Notes under the pieces: generated by a model
Seen by the model: only the letters and a program-made list of their open reading frames with translations
What the model was told of the DNA's origin: nothing
Databases searched by the model: none
Program-made: the position numbers and the translations under genes
In this document: positions 8,804-17,705 of the stretch, in pieces
Layout of the letters: each line of letters begins with the position of its first letter
Position numbering within the stretch: position 1 is the first letter of the stretch
Assembly (NCBI GenBank): GCA_028823035.1
Contig: JAPKCI010000039.1
Coordinates: forward strand, 1 to 36,360
DNA length: 36,360 nucleotides
Reading direction: 5' to 3'
From: Rubripirellula sp.
Lineage (GTDB): Bacteria > Planctomycetota > Planctomycetia > Pirellulales > Pirellulaceae

Positions 8804-9549
8804 GATTCATCCTGTTTGTTGGATACTGCACTCGCGTCAGAGTCATTGGAGATGCCGGGCTGGAATCCAATACCACCAGTCTGCACGAGTTTTCCGTAGT
8901 CAAGACGGAATTGCTTGTCGGCGATGTTAGCCGCCGTCGCATCGTGCGTGACCATCAGCAGGGTAACGTCAAGCTGTTCCTTGAGTCGTTTGAGGAGTCC
9001 GAGAATCTGAGCTGATGAATTCGGATCGAGGTCCCCTGTTGGTTCGTCAGCGACGACAACTTTGGGGTGAGCGACGATTGCTCGTGCGATACCGACACGC
9101 TGTTCTTGCCCGCCTGACATTTGACGTGGATAGTGGTCCGACCTGTCCAGCAGATCGACGGCTCGCAAGGCTATTTCGATTCGCTTTCGACGCTCACTTC
9201 GATTGATAGGCAGAAGCAGCAGCGGCAATTCAATGTTCTCATACGCTGTCAGCACTGGCACGAGATTGTGAGTCTGGAAAATGTAGCCAAGGTTGGCTGC
9301 TCTCCATCTCGCCAACTTGGTTCGCGACAATCGAGTGATCTCAACGCCATCCACAATGATCTTGCCAGTGTCTGGCTTGTCGATGCTTGCGATCAAATTC
9401 AGTAGTGTAGATTTTCCAGTTCCGCTGGCGCCCATTAGTGAGATGAATTCGCCCTGCTCAATATTTAATGATACTTCATGCAGCGGCGTGATGGTTTCGT
9501 CACCTTTGTGGTACTGCTTTGTGACTTTTTCGATTTCAATCAGTGGCAT
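8800..9549 (-). CDS. LolD/MacB-type ABC transporter ATPase
   Basis: A 249-residue ATPase of the LolD/MacB/FtsE class. Walker A is GASGTGKST (40-48), the signature is [14 protein letters not shown], Walker B is [12 protein letters not shown], and the switch histidine lies in MVTHD. The Q-loop is in [17 protein letters not shown], characteristic of this class. About 25 residues beyond the usual end of the fold form a Ser/Asp-rich tail. It starts two nucleotides after the adaptor gene's stop and overlaps the following permease start, so it is plainly part of the same operon. It should power both FtsX-like permeases. This class usually works as a mechanotransmitter that drives extraction or efflux from the periplasmic side. 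Confidence 0.94.
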   Translation of the reverse strand: MPLIEIEKVTKQYHKGDETITPLHEVSLNIEQGEFISLMGASGTGKSTLLNLIASIDKPDTGKIIVDGVEITRLSRTKLARWRAANLGYIFQTHNLVPVLTAYENIELPLLLLPINRSERRKRIEIALRAVDLLDRSDHYPRQMSGGQEQRVGIARAIVAHPKVVVADEPTGDLDPNSSAQILGLLKRLKEQLDVTLLMVTHDATAANIADKQFRLDYGKLVQTGGIGFQPGISNDSDASAVSNKQDES

Positions 9550-9551
9550 TG

Positions 9552-11180
9552 CTAGTTACCTCCGTCTGGGGTGCGGCTTTGCGACTGCAAACTTGAATCT
9601 GGTTGAATAGCAACGTCCGTTCCAAGACTTGTGTCTTCGCGACTGACGTGGATGCGTTCGCCATCACGCAGTCCTTCGATTGCGCCAGAAATGACTCGGC
9701 TGGACACCTTCAGTCCACTTGTGATTTCGACCAGACCATTGGGCGCCACGGCTCCCACCTTGACATCTGTTTTTCGTGCAACGCCCTCCGATTGATCTGC
9801 GACCCAGACAAAGGAACCACGCTCGTCACTGTGGATCAGTTGGTGCGGGAGGTAAACTCTGACTTGCTGGGATGGTTTCTCGGCCAGACCTGGACGCGCG
9901 GGTGCCAAGAAGGTGACATCCACCAACATTTCCGGTTTGAATACGTCAGGCGGATCGGGGATTTCTACTTTGACTTGCAGCGTGTTCTTCTGGATGTCTG
10001 CTTCAGAACTGACGAACAGTACCGTTCCGTTGAGTGGTGAGGTGATCGCGGGATTTCCGATTTCGACAGTCTGGCCAAGGCTGACCTTGGGAATGTCTTC
10101 AAAACGAGTGTCGACCCGGACCTGCAACATGTCTGGTCGGTACATGGTGATCACGGTACTGCCGTCGTATCCTTGCATCTGAGTCATTCCGCTGCCAATT
10201 CTCGCACCTGGGTGTGCGATCAAACGGAATACACGTCCATCGATCGGAGCTACCACAGTCATCCGGTCCAATCGCAGTTTGGCTTCGGCGACAGCGACTT
10301 TAGCCTGTGATACTCGAGCCTTGGCTGCCTTGATATTCGCCTGTGCTTCATCCCGGGCTTTGGTCTCATCCGACAGTAGTTCCAACTGTGTTTTCAATGC
10401 GCTGCAACGCGATTCGAGTGCAGTACGCTCTGCCCGAAGCGATGTAGAGCGGTCAATGAGTTCGTCAACCATTGCTTTGGCGGCGTCCGCCTTGCCGAGC
10501 GCGATATCGATCTCGATTCCCGCGATTACGCCGCTGGCTGATTGTTTGCCTTCGTAGTCCTGTTGCAAAGCCTTGTGGTCCGCTTCTGCACGCCGCAGTT
10601 GGAATGGCAGGTTTTTAAGTTGGGTATCCATATTTGCCAGAGCGGCTTCCGCCTCATTCAAGGAAGCTTGCAGGTGTACAGGTTGCTTGAGACGTGTCTC
10701 GGCTGCGGCGAATGTGGCCTCGGATTCTTCGAGTTCCGCATGACGCAATTCGAGGTTGGCCATGGTAGCATCATGTGCCAGTTCGGCGTCTGCTTTGACC
10801 AGTTCAGCAATCGGTTCGCCTTCTTTGACCGCCTGGTCCTCGACCACCAGCAGGTTTTCAACCACTCCTGGGGCCAGTGCTGCGACCCGCAACGGTGTTG
10901 GACGCGGCTCAATCCAGCCTGCTGCCTGGAAAAGTGGCGTGCCCTCCTGTTGGACCTCGGCCGTGGTTGCAAGCACGGGCACGACTGTGACCGACCGCGG
11001 CGGAAACAGAATGTCCCTGGAGGCCCACGCAACCAGAGTCAGAAAGCCAATGAGTAAGGCAGACGGCAGAATGTACCTTGAGAATACATTCCGACGACCG
11101 CGAATTTCTGTCCGGCTGTTACCGCCTCGATCAACAGCTAGATCCCGAAGGTCAACATCATTGCTCATCATTTTGATCAC
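9552..11180 (-). CDS. HlyD/MacA-type periplasmic adaptor protein
   Basis: About 540 residues. A single membrane helix (36-54) anchors it in the inner membrane. A lipoyl half-motif follows ([26 protein letters not shown], given here as residues 99-124), then a long coiled-coil hairpin of Ala/Glu/Leu-rich helices (about 130-310), the second lipoyl half ([17 protein letters not shown]) and a beta-barrel and membrane-proximal part. It should link the inner-membrane ABC complex to the TolC-like protein encoded upstream. The frame opens with GTG at 11180, whose last two bases are shared with the upstream lipoprotein's TGA stop; ATG codons at 11171 and 11168 are alternative starts. Either way it is translationally coupled. 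The coiled coil is long, which suits tip contact with an outer-membrane channel. Confidence 0.92.
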   Translation of the reverse strand: MIKMMSNDVDLRDLAVDRGGNSRTEIRGRRNVFSRYILPSALLIGFLTLVAWASRDILFPPRSVTVVPVLATTAEVQQEGTPLFQAAGWIEPRPTPLRVAALAPGVVENLLVVEDQAVKEGEPIAELVKADAELAHDATMANLELRHAELEESEATFAAAETRLKQPVHLQASLNEAEAALANMDTQLKNLPFQLRRAEADHKALQQDYEGKQSASGVIAGIEIDIALGKADAAKAMVDELIDRSTSLRAERTALESRCSALKTQLELLSDETKARDEAQANIKAAKARVSQAKVAVAEAKLRLDRMTVVAPIDGRVFRLIAHPGARIGSGMTQMQGYDGSTVITMYRPDMLQVRVDTRFEDIPKVSLGQTVEIGNPAITSPLNGTVLFVSSEADIQKNTLQVKVEIPDPPDVFKPEMLVDVTFLAPARPGLAEKPSQQVRVYLPHQLIHSDERGSFVWVADQSEGVARKTDVKVGAVAPNGLVEITSGLKVSSRVISGAIEGLRDGERIHVSREDTSLGTDVAIQPDSSLQSQSRTPDGGN

Positions 11181-11722
11181 TTCTGTTTAACGAAAACCCC
11201 GCTTGCCAAAATCGTCAGATTCCCTGCTTCATCCCGCTTTGCTTTCCCTTTCACGATGATGGTCGACAGTTCTTTGACGCCCAGCAATCCTTTGGCATCG
11301 GCTTTCACGACCGCACCCGAATCGTCCACAAATTTCACGAGAGCCATTGAAGTCGGCAGTTTTGACGTCTCGCAGCAGTAGTCCCAGGGTATCGGACAAT
11401 TGTCACCGGGGATGTCCGTGCATGCTTTCAGTGATTGGTCAACAATGGTGAACGCCGCTCTTCCCTCGATCCATGGATCGCTACTGCCACCAATGCGACC
11501 CACGATAAGTACTTCATCGTCATTTGCCGCTTCGCTACGGACCTTGATGACATCCCCGGCACCCTCTGGCTCGGACGCAAGTATGAAAACGGAACCATCA
11601 ATATCCGTGACGGTGGGTAATGTTACTGCTGGCGCGGACGCGTTCTGCGTGGTTTCCTGTGAGCAACCACTCAGCACTACAAACAGAACCAGGCATGTCG
11701 CACTTAAGTAAAAATTCTTCAT
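11177..11722 (-). CDS. conserved lipoprotein with C-x7-C-x6-CC motif
   Basis: I place the start at the ATG at 11722, where AAGGA lies 6 nt upstream, rather than at an in-frame upstream codon. The product is 181 residues. It begins MKNFYLSATCLVLFVVLSGC, a lipoprotein signal with lipobox LSGC, so it is probably lipid-anchored. The mature domain is mostly beta and small (VLIVGRIGG, GRAAFTIVD, TIIVKGKAKRDEAGNLTIL), suggestive of an OB-like barrel. It carries the Cys cluster CTDIPGDNCPIPWDYCC. I recall closely similar planctomycete lipoproteins, but no assigned function. The cysteines may bind metal or form disulfides. It sits between FtsX and adaptor genes and its stop overlaps the adaptor's GTG, so it belongs to the efflux operon, perhaps as an accessory or substrate-loading part. 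Confidence 0.85.
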   Translation of the reverse strand: MKNFYLSATCLVLFVVLSGCSQETTQNASAPAVTLPTVTDIDGSVFILASEPEGAGDVIKVRSEAANDDEVLIVGRIGGSSDPWIEGRAAFTIVDQSLKACTDIPGDNCPIPWDYCCETSKLPTSMALVKFVDDSGAVVKADAKGLLGVKELSTIIVKGKAKRDEAGNLTILASGVFVKQK

Positions 11723-11770
11723 ATCTGTTCCTTGATGATTTAGGTTGCCTTTTTGCAACCGTGATTAAAT

Positions 11771-12988
11771 TTAAACCGCTTTCAGCCCATCCACGATGGG
11801 CATTCGTAAAGCTCGGATTGCGGGAGGAATCGCGCCCAATAAGCCCATTGTAAAACCCACTCCACAGCCGATCAGGACTGCCGTGCTGTCGATGCGCAGC
11901 GCAAAGGCTCCCATCGTAAAGCGGACGGCAGCACCATTCACAAATACCAAAGCAATCAAAGCTGCCAACAGGCTCGCTGCAACTGCAATCAAAACACCTT
12001 CTTGAATCAAACTGATGACGACTGAGCGTCGAACGAAACCCAGAACCTGCAACGTGCAGAGTTCCGGTATCCGACCCACGACCGATCCATACATCGTGTT
12101 CAAACCTGCAAACACACCTGCTCCGGAAACAAGCAAGACGATCAGCCAGGCCAGCCAGCGAATTGGTCCATAGTCTTTTTGCAAAGAGGCGTAGTAATCG
12201 GTTTCGCGTATCGCTTGCAGTTCAAGATCGAGACGCTCTTTGCAGAATAGATCGAGATCAGAAAAATCGGCAGTCGGGGTTAATGCGAGTGCAACGATGC
12301 TCAGGTCCTGACGCTTCATTGCTTGCTGCAAATCATCCAGCCGACACCACACTTCAGATTCGAATGCTGAACCACCCGCGGAAAACAAGCCGCTGATTCG
12401 CCATGATCGACCTTCCAACTCGATGGATTGACCAATACTCGTTTCTGCTGACGTGGCTCCGAATTTTGTGCCCGCCATGCGCCCGATGATGATTTCACCC
12501 GTCTCAGGCCAATCCCCGTCTTCAATTTCGACTTGCCGGCGGACCAGCAGTGCTGAGCGTGTCACCCCACGCACAAGACCCATTGCCGGTTCTCTTCCGT
12601 CCACTCCGATTTGCGTACCAAGGTACAACTCCGGTGAAACGTATTCTCGCCCATAGCGTTCCTGAATCCCAGGGATGCTGGCTGGCAGTAAGTCACTGGT
12701 TCGCATCGCAATGGAAGAGTACTCCAGGTTCTCTCCCATGCCGAGTGAAAAGACGACCGCCGTTTGTGGATCGCCACTGACCGCCAACGATCGTTCCAGA
12801 CCACGAATGAATCCAACCACGATCAGGACCAATAGGATCACCGTCGTCAGTCCAAGAAACGTCAATGACGTTCGTAATGGACGACGAAACAGATTTCGGA
12901 TTGCATACTCCCAAGGGAGCAATCGAAAGAACATGTTGCCGAGTGCTTTATCGAGATTTCTGTGACCGTTGGTCTCAGTAAAGCCCAT
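11771..12988 (-). CDS. FtsX/MacB-type permease, first permease of efflux block
   Basis: A 405-residue ABC3-type permease. [20 protein letters not shown] (residues 25-44) is the usual cytosolic entry to the first membrane helix (45-62). A MacB-like periplasmic domain follows (about 70-265), then three hydrophobic helices in the C-terminal part, with the coupling loop [28 protein letters not shown] and the ending [19 protein letters not shown]. It differs clearly from the other FtsX protein in this operon, so the two may form a heterodimer or each form a homodimer with the shared ATPase. GAGG lies 4 nt upstream of the ATG at 12988; an internal ATG at 12934 also fits. A gap of 48 bp separates it from the lipoprotein gene. 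Confidence 0.9.
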   Translation of the reverse strand: MGFTETNGHRNLDKALGNMFFRLLPWEYAIRNLFRRPLRTSLTFLGLTTVILLVLIVVGFIRGLERSLAVSGDPQTAVVFSLGMGENLEYSSIAMRTSDLLPASIPGIQERYGREYVSPELYLGTQIGVDGREPAMGLVRGVTRSALLVRRQVEIEDGDWPETGEIIIGRMAGTKFGATSAETSIGQSIELEGRSWRISGLFSAGGSAFESEVWCRLDDLQQAMKRQDLSIVALALTPTADFSDLDLFCKERLDLELQAIRETDYYASLQKDYGPIRWLAWLIVLLVSGAGVFAGLNTMYGSVVGRIPELCTLQVLGFVRRSVVISLIQEGVLIAVAASLLAALIALVFVNGAAVRFTMGAFALRIDSTAVLIGCGVGFTMGLLGAIPPAIRALRMPIVDGLKAV

Positions 12989-13076
12989 TCGACCTCACTG
13001 AGTGACAAAAAATCGGCAGTGATGGCGCGAAGACGGAAGTCATCGTCGCGTGTGATCACTCACCGAACGGGACACG

Positions 13077-13502
13077 TTAGCACTGAAATGACATGTGCCG
13101 AATGCGCACAGAGCGACCCTGATTCTTTCCCCGAATGCATTCCGGAAAGTCAGGTTCAAAATCGCCGCATCGCGGCTTTGTCAGAAAGCAATGGTCATCA
13201 TCGTCATCGACCGAAAGCAGCAGGCACAATTCAACGGATGGTAACTGGCAAGGGTTTTCAAGGACAGCTCCGCCGCAAATCCCTTGGCATCGCAGCGAGT
13301 CAGATTTCCGCTGTGGAAAACTTTTGCCGGTCTGGCGTGGACAGTCCGCGTGGTCAGCCGTGGCTGAACAACAGGGCGGCAAATTGGCGTCGAGATGTAC
13401 TTTGCCCTCAGCAGTGCCGCACTGGCACATGCCCACGCTACACCACAAGGGACAGCCAAAGACTGCAGCGATGAGAGCAAGAGATACAAATCGATTGAAC
13501 AT
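13077..13502 (-). CDS. small cysteine-rich exported protein in efflux operon
   Basis: I choose the ATG at 13502 because AAGGA lies 6 nt upstream. The product has 141 residues and begins MFNRFVSLALIAAVFGC, a short signal peptide. It contains 15 cysteines, including PLWC, GMCQCG, PPCC, RCQGICGG, and a run of five Asp followed by His-Cys. There is no known domain I recognise. The density of Cys plus Asp/His suggests metal (copper, zinc or similar) binding or a disulfide-rich periplasmic protein. It lies between the TolC-like gene (76 bp upstream) and the first FtsX gene (88 bp downstream) in the same direction, so it is likely co-transcribed. I recall Cys-rich hypothetical proteins next to planctomycete metal-efflux genes, but cannot verify homology. 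Confidence 0.7.
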   Translation of the reverse strand: MFNRFVSLALIAAVFGCPLWCSVGMCQCGTAEGKVHLDANLPPCCSATADHADCPRQTGKSFPQRKSDSLRCQGICGGAVLENPCQLPSVELCLLLSVDDDDDHCFLTKPRCGDFEPDFPECIRGKNQGRSVRIRHMSFQC

Positions 13503-13578
13503 GACGATTCCTTGTGGATACTTCATGATACGCTCATTCAGCGAATTGAGCAAATAGATCCTTTGTTGAACTGGCCGT

Positions 13579-15033
13579 TTATTGTCGTTCAGCCAGACTA
13601 TCCGACAAAAGTTGGCCCTTGATCAGGCTGGTCGCGACCCGAAGTTCTTTCATTGAGTCAAGATAAGACAGGCTGACTTGCCAATAGGTACGCTGGGCGG
13701 TCAGCAGAGTCAGGTACTGAACTTGACCTTTTTCGTATCCGTCGGTGACGAGGTTCAGCGACGTTTTTGCCCTTGGGATCATGCGTTCGCGGTAGCGTTC
13801 CGCTTGTTGGACGGCATTTACATAGCTTCGATAGGCGACTGCCAGGCGATCCTGTAAACCGAGTTCGATTCGTTCCAGTTCCCTGCTGGCTGCCCGCCAG
13901 TGGGCTTCGGCACTTCGAATGTTCCCTTGGTTTCTGTTGAACAACGGTATCGGAATCCCAACTTGAACATTCGTGACGTTTTCGTTGGTGACGTTGTGAT
14001 GTCGGTGGGCCACCAATAAATCGATGTCCGGAATCGGTTCCTTTCTGGCCCGCAGGATGAGGATTCTTGCTCGCTCAACACGCATTCTCGCAGCATTCAA
14101 CATCGGATTGTTGTCGATCACTGTGGCGTAACACGTTTCCCAGTCCAACGCCGGAATATCTGCATCAAGCTGCCCTGTCAGCGGTATGGGTTGCATCGAC
14201 GGTAACCCAATCACAGCAACTAACCGTCGCCACGCCTCAATTTGTTCATTGCTGGAATTGTCGAACAGAATTCTCGATTCATCGACCTGGATTTCAGCCA
14301 GCAGCAGATCGTTCTGCGTTGCTTGCCGCCCTTTCAGCAATTGTTCCGTAGCACGGACAAGCTCGTCGCCAATTCGGACTAGCTCGTTGGTCAACTTTAC
14401 TCGCTGTTGTAAAATGACCACCTCGTAGAATCGTACCCGCACATCACTCAGGACTCGCAGTTCTTGAGCGTGAAATTCAAAATGCGCTGCCTTGACCGCT
14501 TTGCCGACTGCCGCCTGATCAAGCTTCAATTTGCCGCCCATGATAAATCGTTGGCCAATGAACCCTCCCTGCTGTCCCGAAGTTCCGCGAATCCCCATCT
14601 CCATCCCTTGATAGCCAACAACAGGATTCGGGTAGAGGCCGGCTTGGATCTGTTTTCCGCGAACCGCATTCATCCGTGCTGTGGCAGCATCAAGTGTTGG
14701 ATTGTGCTGAAACGCAAGGGATTCCAAATCGACCAGCGAGAGAGAGGTGGTGCTGGTGGCCTCGGGGGCAGTATCGCCAGCTTGTGGGTCTGGAATTTCT
14801 GCTGTGGGATCTGACTTGTCAGACTGACTTGCCGGTGTGTCTTGCAATGGATCCAATGCTAGCAACGGTCCGATGTCGTCGCCACCGAACTCTGTGGCTT
14901 GCTCTGCTCTGGTGAAGGCAGGTCTGTCTAATGCGGGGGTGAGTAACGCGGGTCCGGGCAGCGGCAAATCCTGACCGACAGCCAAGGCAGGCATGATCGC
15001 TAACAGAATCGATACCAACGCGTTGCGGAGCAC
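13579..15033 (-). CDS. TolC/CzcC-type outer-membrane efflux protein
   Basis: A 484-residue outer-membrane factor. MLRNALVSILLAIMPALAVG is a signal peptide. A Pro/Asp/Ser/Thr-rich linker (about 20-100) precedes two internally repeated OEP domains: the first around SLVDLESLAFQHNPTLDAA and GLYPNPVVGYQG, the second around CYATVIDNNPMLNAARMRVE. IPIPLFNRNQG is the strand-turn motif shared by CzcC/CusC-like proteins, and GYEKGQVQYLTLLTAQRTYW is the usual C-terminal helix. It should trimerise as the exit duct for the downstream adaptor/ABC complex. It is the first gene of the seven-gene leftward block. The long N-terminal linker is unusual and the CzcC-like character hints at metal export. Confidence 0.92.
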   Translation of the reverse strand: MLRNALVSILLAIMPALAVGQDLPLPGPALLTPALDRPAFTRAEQATEFGGDDIGPLLALDPLQDTPASQSDKSDPTAEIPDPQAGDTAPEATSTTSLSLVDLESLAFQHNPTLDAATARMNAVRGKQIQAGLYPNPVVGYQGMEMGIRGTSGQQGGFIGQRFIMGGKLKLDQAAVGKAVKAAHFEFHAQELRVLSDVRVRFYEVVILQQRVKLTNELVRIGDELVRATEQLLKGRQATQNDLLLAEIQVDESRILFDNSSNEQIEAWRRLVAVIGLPSMQPIPLTGQLDADIPALDWETCYATVIDNNPMLNAARMRVERARILILRARKEPIPDIDLLVAHRHHNVTNENVTNVQVGIPIPLFNRNQGNIRSAEAHWRAASRELERIELGLQDRLAVAYRSYVNAVQQAERYRERMIPRAKTSLNLVTDGYEKGQVQYLTLLTAQRTYWQVSLSYLDSMKELRVATSLIKGQLLSDSLAERQ

Positions 15034-15246
15034 GATACAGCATTCCCTGCCGGAGAAGTCGAATGATCGCCAAGAACGAAATTACCTGTGATAACGGCGC
15101 AATCGCTCAAACGGTGCACGATTGGCCGATTGTGTGGTACATCGGTTTCACCAGTCGTCGCAAGTCTATTTTTCATCCGAGCTGGGCCGCTGCCGAGAAT
15201 TTTGGATTTTCTTCTCCGCGCGTGATCTGCCAATGCCGTAGGGGAG

Positions 15247-15426
15247 TCAACTTTCGAGGCAAACGATCGGTTTGTTTCCAGGCTCCACGAACAGATGCAC
15301 GTCGATCGCCGGGACACCCTCGCTGCATTGATCCAGCACTTCGCGGTCTTCGCTGTTTGGTAGAATCCTCTTCTGCACTGTCTCAACAGTGGGATCCGTG
15401 CTCTGAGAGAGCAAGCGCGTGACGAC
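15247..15426 (-). other. possible small ORF or gene fragment, 59 codons
   Basis: The reverse strand between a TAG at 15429-15427 and a TGA at 15249-15247 reads in one frame as a protein-like sequence, including NSEDREVLDQC and PAIDVHLFVEPG. Its composition looks more coding than the other frames. The only plausible start is a TTG early in the frame and there is no Shine-Dalgarno. It may be a small gene upstream of the efflux operon or the remnant of a larger one. I recognise no family. Confidence 0.25.
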
Positions 15427-15473
15427 CTAACCGTCTCGAGGGAAGGAAACTCGCACGCAATTGTAATCGTCCG

Positions 15474-15503
15474 GGTTGCTGAGTCCTTGCAGGCTCGGCA
15501 ACC
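15474..15503. other. hairpin, 10-bp stem
   Basis: GGTTGCTGAG (15474-15483) and CTCGGCAACC (15494-15503) pair over 10 bp with one T-G pair and a 10-nt loop. It is about 100 nt upstream of the LRR remnant start. No T run follows. Confidence 0.45.
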
Positions 15504-15567
15504 AACCTCTGGTCTCTCCGTGCAATGAATGGAGAAAATCAGATGCTGCAAAAACGTATCGCCCAAC

Positions 15568-15601
15568 TAAGTACAGGTTTAAGATAAGTACAGGTTTACG
15601 A
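15568..15601. repeat. tandem repeat, 2 x 17 bp, ending 3 nt before an ATG
   Basis: TAAGTACAGGTTTAAGA (15568-15584) is followed by TAAGTACAGGTTTACGA (15585-15601), 16 of 17 identical. The second copy ends 3 nt before the ATG at 15605. The period matches the six-unit arrays at 22361 and 32624. Confidence 0.9.
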
Positions 15602-15604
15602 AGC

Positions 15605-16409
15605 ATGCAAGGGAAAATCAACAAACAATCGTTGCTGACTACTGCGGCGTTTGTCATTGCATTGGTCCCTGCTCTGGTTTTTCCTGCATTGCGTGCGCAA
15701 GACCGGCTGTCGGTGGTCGAGGCGATTAAGCCGACTGATGCTGTATCCAGGATTACCGAGTTTTCACTATCCGAAGTTCGAGAGCGATTCCCGAACACGC
15801 TGGCAGAGCTGAACCAGAAATGCGTTGCACAATCATTGCGTTACACAATCATCTCGTCTGGACGTCAAAGAGTCGGAGATTTTTAAGCGGTTGGGAGCTT
15901 TGGAAGGAGAGCAGGCGTTTGATGAGATCCTCAATGATTGGTAAAGTTGAAACGCTTTGAGGTGCTAAGTATCTGCAAAGATGGGATCAAGGACGACGAC
16001 CTGAAGTTCATTGCTTCGCTGCCAAACATCAAATTGCTCGAACTTAATGCCGACACTGGATGCGAAGGCGCCCCGATTTGCACGGATCGGTGTGCCGGCT
16101 ACTTAAGTCGTGCCAAGACACTTCGAACGGTGATCATCTACGATAGAAAATTGACGGACAAGTTTGTCGACAAGTTGACGCACGGTTTGCCATCTTTGGA
16201 AATGCTAGCGATTGGCTCGCCAGCATTTCACGAACGAGTCGCTCCGGTTGATCTCAGAATGCTACAAGAAACGGGAACGTCTTGATGTCTCATCTGACCG
16301 GTTCAGGTCTGACGGAGTGAAGCATCTCAATGAAATGAAGAATCTGACTGAACGATTTGTGGAATCGAAGGCTCTGCAAAAAAGTGATGATGGTGTTGAA
16401 TTACTTTGA
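15605..16409 (+). pseudogene. frameshifted exported leucine-rich-repeat protein
   Basis: The reading frame begins at ATG 15605 with a signal peptide (MQGKINKQSLLTTAAFVIAL, cleavage near ALRAQD). It stays open to about 15850 and then the protein-like sequence continues in another frame (LDVKESEIFKRLG ... EILNDW, stop near 15943). It returns to the first frame at about 15938 (KRFEVLSICKDGIKDDDLKF ... LPSLEMLAIGSPAFH). Near 16235 it shifts again, to TNESLRLISEC ... RLDVSSDRFRSDGVKHLNEM, ending at 16409. The pieces join into one LRR protein of the planctomycete type, with L-x2-L-x-L steps about 24 residues apart. Three shifts argue for true decay rather than one sequencing error. The exact shift positions are approximate. 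Confidence 0.75.
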
Positions 16410-16445
16410 AGCAAGAAAATAAATAAGAAAAGAAATCACTCACAC

Positions 16446-17705
16446 ATGTTTAAATTCATCCATGCGGCAGACATCCATCTGGACAGTCCATTACGCGGGC
16501 TCGAGCAATACGATGGTGCCCCAATTCAGGAAATTCGGGACGCCGCGAGAAAGGCGTTGGGTAATCTCGTCGACTTGGCAATCGAGCAGAAGGTTGCGTT
16601 TGTCTTGATTGCAGGAGATTTGTATGACGGGGACTGGCGCGATTACAACACTGGTCTGTGTTTCGTAGGGCAGGTGCGACGCCTTCGCGAAGCAGGCATC
16701 CCAGTGTATCTGATCTCGGGGAATCACGATGCCGCCAACCGAATGACCCGAACGCTAAGGATGCCGGAAAACGTCACTTTTTTCTCTGCGGATGCAGCGG
16801 AGACGGCATTGCTTCCCGAGTTGGATGTTGCAATTCACGGGCAAAGTTTTGCAACGGCTGCTGTCTACGACGATCTTTCCGAAGGTTATCCGGTAGCAAC
16901 GCCCGGTTGTTTTAACGTTGGCGTGCTCCATACGTGCGCATCCGGGCGTGAGGGACATGATCGCTATGCCCCCTGCTCGATCGAAGGCTTGAAAACGAAA
17001 GGCTATGACTACTGGGCACTCGGCCATGTTCACAATCGAGAAATCCTTTCCCGCGAACCACTCATTGCTTTCTCAGGGAATATTCAAGGACGTCATATAC
17101 GTGAGACCGGACCCAAAGGCTGCTTGCTTGTGACCGTCAATGACGATCAGTCGTTGCAGGCTGACTTTCGTGCTCTTGACGTACTGAGGTGGGATGTTGC
17201 ACGAATCGACGTCAGTAAGAGCCAAGGTGTTGATGATGTGTTGGATCTCGTATCGACGGAGATCGAGTCGTGTCATGGCAAGGCAGCAGGTCGTCTTGTG
17301 GCGTTAAGAGTTGAACTAAATGGGGAGACCACCGCTCATCGCGACCTGCATTCCAGAAAGCAGCATTGGACGAACCAAATCCGCTCTGTAGCCATTGACA
17401 TTGGAAAAGGGGATGTCTGGATCGAAAAGGTCAAGTTGCGAACATCGTCTCCTACAACGAAATCTGCCCCAGGCAACATTCCGGATGACGCGATTGGTGA
17501 ACTCGTGGCTCTATTTGAACAGGCTCAAGCAGATACAAGCCGGCTTAAGGAACTGGAGTTTGATTTTGCTGACGTGGTGAAGAAGTTGCCTGCTGAACTT
17601 AAGACTCTTGCCAGCCCGGATGATCCCGAATGGCTCAGGGAAATCCTTGCTGAGGCCAAACCCCTACTGCTCAGTCGACTCGCGGGATCGGAGACTGAAG
17701 AATGA
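16446..17705 (+). CDS. yhaO: Mre11/SbcD-like DNA repair nuclease (YhaO type)
   Basis: A 419-residue calcineurin-fold phosphoesterase. The metal-binding motifs are all present: D9 and H11 (AADIHLDSPL), GDLYD (57-61), GNHD (92-95), GVLHT (His162) and GHVH (193-196). The C-terminal 150 residues form a partner-binding and capping region. HAADIHLDSPL matches the YhaO branch rather than classical SbcD. It should cleave DNA ends together with the ATPase encoded next, whose ATG overlaps this gene's stop by four bases (17702-17705). The start at 16446 follows a purine- and A-rich leader without a strong Shine-Dalgarno. It is probably a two-gene operon in DNA-end processing; the preceding LRR remnant is unrelated. 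Confidence 0.92.
   Translation: MFKFIHAADIHLDSPLRGLEQYDGAPIQEIRDAARKALGNLVDLAIEQKVAFVLIAGDLYDGDWRDYNTGLCFVGQVRRLREAGIPVYLISGNHDAANRMTRTLRMPENVTFFSADAAETALLPELDVAIHGQSFATAAVYDDLSEGYPVATPGCFNVGVLHTCASGREGHDRYAPCSIEGLKTKGYDYWALGHVHNREILSREPLIAFSGNIQGRHIRETGPKGCLLVTVNDDQSLQADFRALDVLRWDVARIDVSKSQGVDDVLDLVSTEIESCHGKAAGRLVALRVELNGETTAHRDLHSRKQHWTNQIRSVAIDIGKGDVWIEKVKLRTSSPTTKSAPGNIPDDAIGELVALFEQAQADTSRLKELEFDFADVVKKLPAELKTLASPDDPEWLREILAEAKPLLLSRLAGSETEE

Larger units (their letters stand above)
15034..15604. other. divergent intergenic region before efflux operon
   Basis: This 571-bp stretch should hold the promoter of the leftward efflux operon and of the rightward LRR gene remnant. It contains a short protein-like open frame (15247-15426, -), a 10-bp hairpin (15474-15503) and a 2 x 17-bp repeat (15568-15601). 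No clear promoter boxes were identified. Confidence 0.5.

Noticed and set aside
15063-15422. 119-codon plus-strand gene upstream of the LRR remnant
   Set aside because: It is antisense to the more protein-like frame at 15247-15426 and reads as random Cys/Arg-rich sequence.
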